From Armigeres subalbatus (lineage: Eukaryota > Arthropoda > Insecta > Diptera > Culicidae), in contig NC_085139.1 of the NCBI RefSeq assembly GCF_024139115.2, forward strand, positions 252,126,067-252,190,066: DNA of 64,000 bases, read 5' to 3'. A program made the position numbers and the translations under genes. Below the pieces are notes generated by a model. That model was not told the DNA's origin and ran no database searches. It worked only from the letters and a program-made list of their open reading frames with translations. Of the stretch, positions 57,916 through 64,000 are shown piece after piece. How positions within the stretch are numbered: position 1 is the first letter of the stretch; each line of letters begins with the position of its first letter.

Positions 57916-60900
57916 CCGATTTGGATTAGATCTGGCCTGAACCTGACTGAACCTGGACCTGGACTGACTTTACTGGATCTGGACTGACTTTGACAGGACC
58001 TGGACTGGATCCCGGACTGGATCTGGACTGGATCCGGACAGGATCTTGACTGGACTTGGACTTGATCCGGACCTGGACTGACTCAGATCCGACTGAACCT
58101 GGACTGAACCTTTGGACTGGACTGGACTTGACCTGACCGACTGAACCTGAACTGAACCTTGACCGACCTGGACTGGATCTGACTGGATCTGGACCTGATC
58201 TTGACTGGATCTGGACTGGATCTTGGACTGGATCTGGACTGACCTGACTGATCTGGACTGGATCTGACTGACCTTGGACTGACCTGACTGACCTGGACTG
58301 ACCTGGACTGGATCTGGACTGATCTTGACTGGATCTGGACTGACCTGGACTGGATCTGGACTGACCTTGACTGACCTGGACTGGATCTGGACTGGATCTG
58401 GACTGACCTGACTGACCTTGATCTGGATCTGATCTGGAAACGTAATTTGACTGCATCTGAACCGGACTGGACTGACTTTGGGGCTGGATCTGGAGTCGAT
58501 CTGGATTAGATCTGGACAAGATCTGGACTGATCTACCAGATCTTGGACAAGACCTGGACTGGATCTGGGGCGGATCTGGATCTGGACTTGGACCTGAACT
58601 GACTGGACTGACTGACTGGACCTGACTAGAACTGACTGAACCTGACTGGCCTGACTGGATCTTGGTACTTGACTCCGTACCGGATCCGACTGCAGCCAGA
58701 TCGATCCGACTGACCTGGACCTAACCTGGACTGAATGGACTTGGATTGACTGGACCTTTGAACTGATCCGGACTGGACCTGGACTGGACTTTGAACATAC
58801 CTGACCTGGACTGATCGGGGCCGAAACTGAACTGACCTGGCCTGATCTGGACCTGACTCCAGGGCCGAAACTGACTGGATCTGGATCTGGACTGGGCCTG
58901 TATCTGACTGGACTTTAAACCGTACCTGGACTAGATCCGGACTGGATCTGAAACGCATTTGGACTGGATTTGACTGGAACCAAACGCAAACCAGCCTTCA
59001 TCTGGACTGGATTTGATTGAAACCAACGCAAACCAGTTTCATTTGGACTGGACTGGAACTGGACCTGGACTGACCTGACTGGATCTGGACTGACTCTGGA
59101 TCTGACTGGATCGACTGACTGACTGGACTGGACTGACTAGATCTGGACTGGATCTGGACTGACTGGACTGACCTGACTGGATCTGGACTGACTGGACTGG
59201 ACTGACTTGACTGGATCTGATCTGGACTGACCTGGACTGGACCTGGACTGACCTGGACTGACCTGGACTGACTTGACCGACTGACTGGACTGACTGGACT
59301 GGACTGGACTTGAACTGACCTGGACTGAACCTGACTGACCTGGACTGATCTGGACTGGACTTGACTGGACCTGGACTCGACTGGACCTGAACTGAACCTG
59401 ACTGGTCTTGGACTGACCTGATCGATCAAACCGTACCTGGACTGAACCTGACTGGATCTGGACTGACCTGGAAACGGACTCCAGACTGGACCTGGACTGG
59501 ACCTGGATCTTGAGCCGGATCTGGACCTGAACCTGGACTGGCTCCTGACCGACTTGACTGACCTGGACCTTGAACTGACCTGGACTGAACCTGACTGACC
59601 TGGACTGGATCTGACCGACCTGGACTGACCTGGACCGATCTGGACCTGACCTGAACCGACCTGACCGAACCTGGACTGGCTCTTGGACTGGATCTGGACT
59701 GACTCCAAACTGTACCTGGACCGAACCTGACTGACCTGGACTCTGGATCTGGACTGACCTGGAAACGGACTCAGACTGACTTGGGACCTGGACTGGATCT
59801 GGACTGACCTGAATTTGACTGACTCTGGACTGACCTGGACTGATCTGGACTGACCTGGACTGACCTGGACTGGATCTGGATGACTGACCTGGACTGACCT
59901 GACTGGACCTGGACTCTGACTGGACTGGATCTGGACTGACCTGACTGGACTGACCTGGACTCTGACTGACCTGGACCTGGACTGGACCTGACCTGGACTA
60001 GATCTGGACCTGGACTGACTCAAACTGGACCTGGACTGGATCTGGATCCGACCTGAAACTGTACCTGGACCTGGACTGGACCTGACCTGACTGGACCTGA
60101 CCAGATCTGGCCTGAACCTGGACTGAACCTGGACCTGGACTGACCTTTACTGGATCTGGACCGATCTTGACAGGACCTGGACTGGATCCGACTGGATCTG
60201 ACTGGATCCGGACAGGACTTTGACTGGATCTGACCTGATCCGGATCTGACTGACTCAGATCCGGACTGAACCTGGACTGAACCGGACTGGACCTGGACTG
60301 GATCTGACTGGATCTGAACCTGAACCTGGACTGGATCTGGACTGACCTGACTGGACCTGGACTGACCTGACCTGGATCTGGACTGACCTGACTGGATCTG
60401 GACTGACCTGGACTGACCTGACTGGATCTGGACTGACCTGGACTGGATCTGACTGACTGACTGGATCTGGACTGGATCTGGACTGGATCTGGACTGATCT
60501 GGACTGACCTGGACTGACCTGGACTGACCTGGACTGACCTGACTGGATTTGGACTGGATCTGGACTGGACTGGACTGGACTGACTGGACTGACCTGAACT
60601 GGACTGGATCTTGACTCGATCTGGAAACGTACCTGGACCGCACTTGAACCTGATCTGGACTGGACTGACCTGGACTGGATCTGGGATTGGAGCCTGATCT
60701 GGACTAGATCTGGACAAGACCTGGACTGGATCTAAGTACCAGATCTGGACAAGACCTGGACTGGATCTGGTTGGATCTGGGACTGGATCTGGACTGATTT
60801 GAACTGACCTGGACTGGATCTGGACCAGAACTGACTGAACCTGGACTGGTTTTGACTGATCTTGTATTTTGATCATACTGATCCGGACTGTAGCCAGATC

Positions 60901-63900
60901 GATCCGGACTGGACCTGACTCTAATCTTGGACTGAACCTGGACTGGACTGGACTGACCTTGAACTGGATCCTGACTGACCTGGACTGGATCTTGAACATA
61001 TCTGACCTGACTGGACTTGGGGAACCGAACTGGATCTGGCCTGACTCTGACTGGATCTAAATGAAACTGACCTGGATCCGGATCTGACTGGCCCAGTATC
61101 TGACTGGACTTAAATTGCACCTGACTAGATCCGGACTGGATCTGGAATGCACCTGGACTGGATTTGACTGGAACCAACGCAAACCAGCTCTTTATCTGAC
61201 TGGATTTGATTGAACCAACGCAAACCAGCTCTTTACCTGGACTGACTTGAACTGACCTGGACTGACTTGGACCGGATCTGGACTGACCTGGACTGACTCT
61301 GACTGGACCTGACTGACTTGGACTGACCTGGACCAGATCTGGACTGACCTGACTGATCTGGACTGGATCTGGACTGGATCTGGACTGACCTGACTGGATC
61401 TGGACTGACCTGGACTGGATCTGGACTGACCTGGACTGGATCTGGACTGGATCTTGGACTGACCTGACCTGAACTGACCTGACTGAACCTGGACTGGATC
61501 TGGACTGGATCTGGACTGACTCGACTGGACTGACTGATCTGGACCTGAACTGAACCTGACTGAACCTGGACTGGCCTGGACTGACCTGGACTGACTTAAA
61601 CTGTACCTGACTGAACCTGACTGGATCTGGACTGGACCTGACTGACTCTGGAAACGGACTCAGACTGGACCTGGACTGACCTGGACCTGGAGCCGGATCT
61701 GGACCCGAACCTGGACTGGCCTTGGACTGGACCTGGACTGGATCTGGACCTGAACTGGATCTGGACTGAACCTGACTGACCTGACTGACCTGGACTGACC
61801 TGGACTGACCTGGACTGGATCTGGACCGACCTGACTGGATCTGGACCTGGATCTGACCTGGACTGACTGGACCGACTGGACTGGATCTTGACTGGATCTG
61901 GACCGAAAACCGTACCTGGACCGAACCTGACTGACCTGGACTGACCTGGACTGATCTGGAAACGGACTCAGACTGACCTGGACTGATCTGGACTGGATCT
62001 GGACTGACCTGGACTGACCTGGACTGGATCTGGACTGACCTGACTGGATCTGACCGGATCTGGACTGACCTGGACTGGATCTGGACTGATCTGGACTGGA
62101 TCTGGACTGACCTGGACTGAACCTGACTGAACCTGGACTGACTGGACTGGACTGGACTGGACGGACTGGACCTGACTGACCTGGATCTGGACTGGATCTG
62201 GACTGGATCTGGACTGGATCTGGACTGATCTGGACTGACCTGACTGACTGGACTGGATCTGGACTGGACTGACCGACTGACTGACTGACCTGGACCTGGA
62301 CTGACTGGATCTGACTGACCTGGACTGGATCTGACTGACCTGACTGACCTGGACTGGATCTGGACTGACCTGACTGACTGACCTGGACTGACCTGACTGG
62401 ATCTGGACTGACGATCTGGACTGACCTGGACTGGATCTGGACTGGATCTGACTGACGACTGGATCTGGACTGGACCTGACTGGACCTGACTGGACTGGAC
62501 TGGACCGATCTGGACTGATCTGGACTGGATCTGGACTGACTTGACTGGACTGGGATCTGGACTGGACTGGATCTGGACTGGATCTGGACTGGATCTGGAC
62601 TGGATCTGGACTGGATCTGACTGATCTGGACTGGATCTGGACTGGATTGGACTGACCTGACTGGATCTGGACTGACCTGGACTGACCTGACTGGATCTGG
62701 ACTGGATCTGGACTGACCTGGACTGGATCTGGACCGGACCTGGACTGGATCTGACTGGATCTGGACTGACCTTGACTGATCTGGGACTGATCTGACTGGA
62801 TCTGGACTGATCTGGACTGGATCTGGACTGACCTGGACTGATCTGGACTGGATCTTGACTGGACCTGACTGGATCGACTGGACTGACCGATCTGGACTGA
62901 CCTTGGACTGGATCTGGACTGACCTGGACTGGACCTGACTGATCTGGACCGACCTGACCTGGACCTGGACTGACCTGACTGGATCTGGACTTGGATCTGA
63001 CTGGACTGGACCTGACTGACCTGGATCTGACCTGGACCTGACCTGGACCGAACCTGGACTGGATCTGGACTGACCTGGACTGGATCCAAACCGTACCTGG
63101 ACTGAACCTGACTGACCTGGACTGATCTGGACTGGATCTGGACTGATCTGACTGGATCTGGACTGGATCTGGACTTGAAACTGACCTGGACCGAACCTGA
63201 CTGGCTCTGGACTGGTTCTGGACTGGATCTGGACTGGATCTGGACTGACCTGATCTTGAAACCGATCTGGACTGAACCTGACTGACCTGGACTGGATCTG
63301 GACTGGATCTGGACTGACCTGACTGGATCTGACTGACCTGAACTGGACCTGGACTGACTGGATCTGACTGACTCTAAAACCGTACCTGGACTGAACCTGG
63401 ACTGGACCTGGACTGGATCTGGACTGACCTGGAAACGGACTAGACTGGATCTGACTGGATCTGGACCTGAACCTGATCTGGACCGAACCTGACTGGATCT
63501 TGACTGGATCTGGACTGGATCTGACCTGAACTGGACCTGGACTGAACCTGGACTGACCTGGACCTGAACTGGACTTTGACTGAACCTGACCATTCTTGAC
63601 CGGACCTGGACTGGGCCTGGACCGATATCTGGTACCTGACTGAACCTGACTGAACCTGGACTGGATCTTGACTGGATCTGGACTGAACCTGACTGAACCG
63701 GACTGACCTGGACTGGATCTGAACTGACCTGGACTGACTTTGACTGGATCTGACCTGGATCTGGACTGGATCTGAACTGTATCTGGACTGTACCTGGACT
63801 GAACCTGGAAACGAACCTGGACTGGATCTGGACTGGATCTGGACTGAACCTGACTGAACCTGGACTGGATCTGGACTGGATCCTGACTGGACCTGGACTG

Positions 63901-64000
63901 GTCTTGACTGGATCTGGACTGGTCTTTAGATCTGCACTGGACCTGACTTTCATCTGCACTGGATCTGGACTGATCTTTACTGCACTTGTACTGGCTCTGG
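57916..64000. repeat. 11-bp satellite E (GGATCTGGACT), to window end
   Basis: Over 6 kb of 11-bp units that differ from GGATTTGGATT by T-to-C at positions 5 and 10. Common variants are GGACCTGGACT and GAACCTGGACT, with many units one or more bases short (GACTGACCTGACTG). The array continues past the window. Long minus-strand frames (up to 663 codons, PVQIQSRSSPD-type period) are stop-free satellite artefacts. Confidence 0.96.

Noticed and set aside
57926..63959. Ser/Gln/Pro-rich minus-strand frames in satellite E.
   Set aside because: An 11-bp unit without stops gives an 11-residue peptide in every frame. Not coding evidence.
47930..64000. Telomeric or G-quadruplex function for the 11-bp satellites.
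   Set aside because: G runs are only two long and separated irregularly, and the units do not resemble TTAGG-type telomere repeats.
1..64000. Endogenous viral elements, which are common in Aedes genomes.
   Set aside because: I saw no frame resembling RNA-virus replicase, nucleoprotein or glycoprotein. The retroelement pieces are LINE, copia and gypsy type. A translated search would be needed to exclude short fragments.

Overview
This window looks like eukaryotic, repeat-dominated nuclear DNA from a culicine mosquito, most likely Aedes. The basis is a SINE resembling the Aedes Feilai family (tRNA-like head, AAG-triplet tail), many short TA-flanked or palindromic MITEs, Jockey-like, copia-like and gypsy-like relics, a pogo/Tigger transposase with a 68-bp insect-type intron, and very long intergenic or intronic stretches. 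I recognise no bacterial genes, operons or viral genes. The species call is an inference from repeat style only.

Layout. 0-4.2 kb: fragments of mobile elements (TIR fragment, Feilai tail, microsatellite-carrying repeat, purine satellite), then two minus-strand non-LTR retrotransposon relics (a gag with zinc knuckles and a reverse-transcriptase C-terminus). 4.2-8 kb: AT-rich DNA with no recognisable gene. 8-10.6 kb: a three-level nest of TA-flanked DNA elements. 10.6-14.3 kb: a broken pogo/Tigger transposase gene carrying an inserted element and a MITE. 14.4-18.4 kb: a 23-bp satellite. 20.27-20.56 kb: the only convincing host protein-coding exon, His/Gln-rich and of unknown gene. 21.3-26.2 kb: a nest of MITE, SINE, LINE, second SINE and a 1.5-kb retroposon. 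26.4-28.8 kb: an old degenerate 24-bp repeat interrupted by a (GT)n-carrying repeat. 29-30.1 kb: a tRNA-Ala-like cloverleaf, a perfect foldback and a MITE. 30.1-33.5 kb: apparently unique DNA.

33.5-43.8 kb is a second 23-bp satellite. An LTR element with two 220-bp LTRs (36,483-41,166) is inserted in it. Its LTRs differ at one base, but its interior is a wreck of copia and gypsy pieces. A 51-bp minisatellite follows, then 44.1-47.8 kb of mostly unique DNA with a possible non-coding first exon. 47.9-54.6 kb is an 11-bp satellite (AAATCCAATCC) with about 0.7-kb higher-order periodicity and two inserted MITEs. 57.2-57.57 kb is the Feilai-like SINE. It is followed by the same 11-bp satellite in inverted orientation, which passes at about 57.9 kb into a sister 11-bp family (GGATCTGGACT) running to the window end with about 2.2-kb higher-order periodicity.

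The long open frames over the satellites are consequences of monomers that lack stop codons, not genes. No working pathway or multi-gene system is visible. The notable biology is satellite birth and divergence, and layered transposition.
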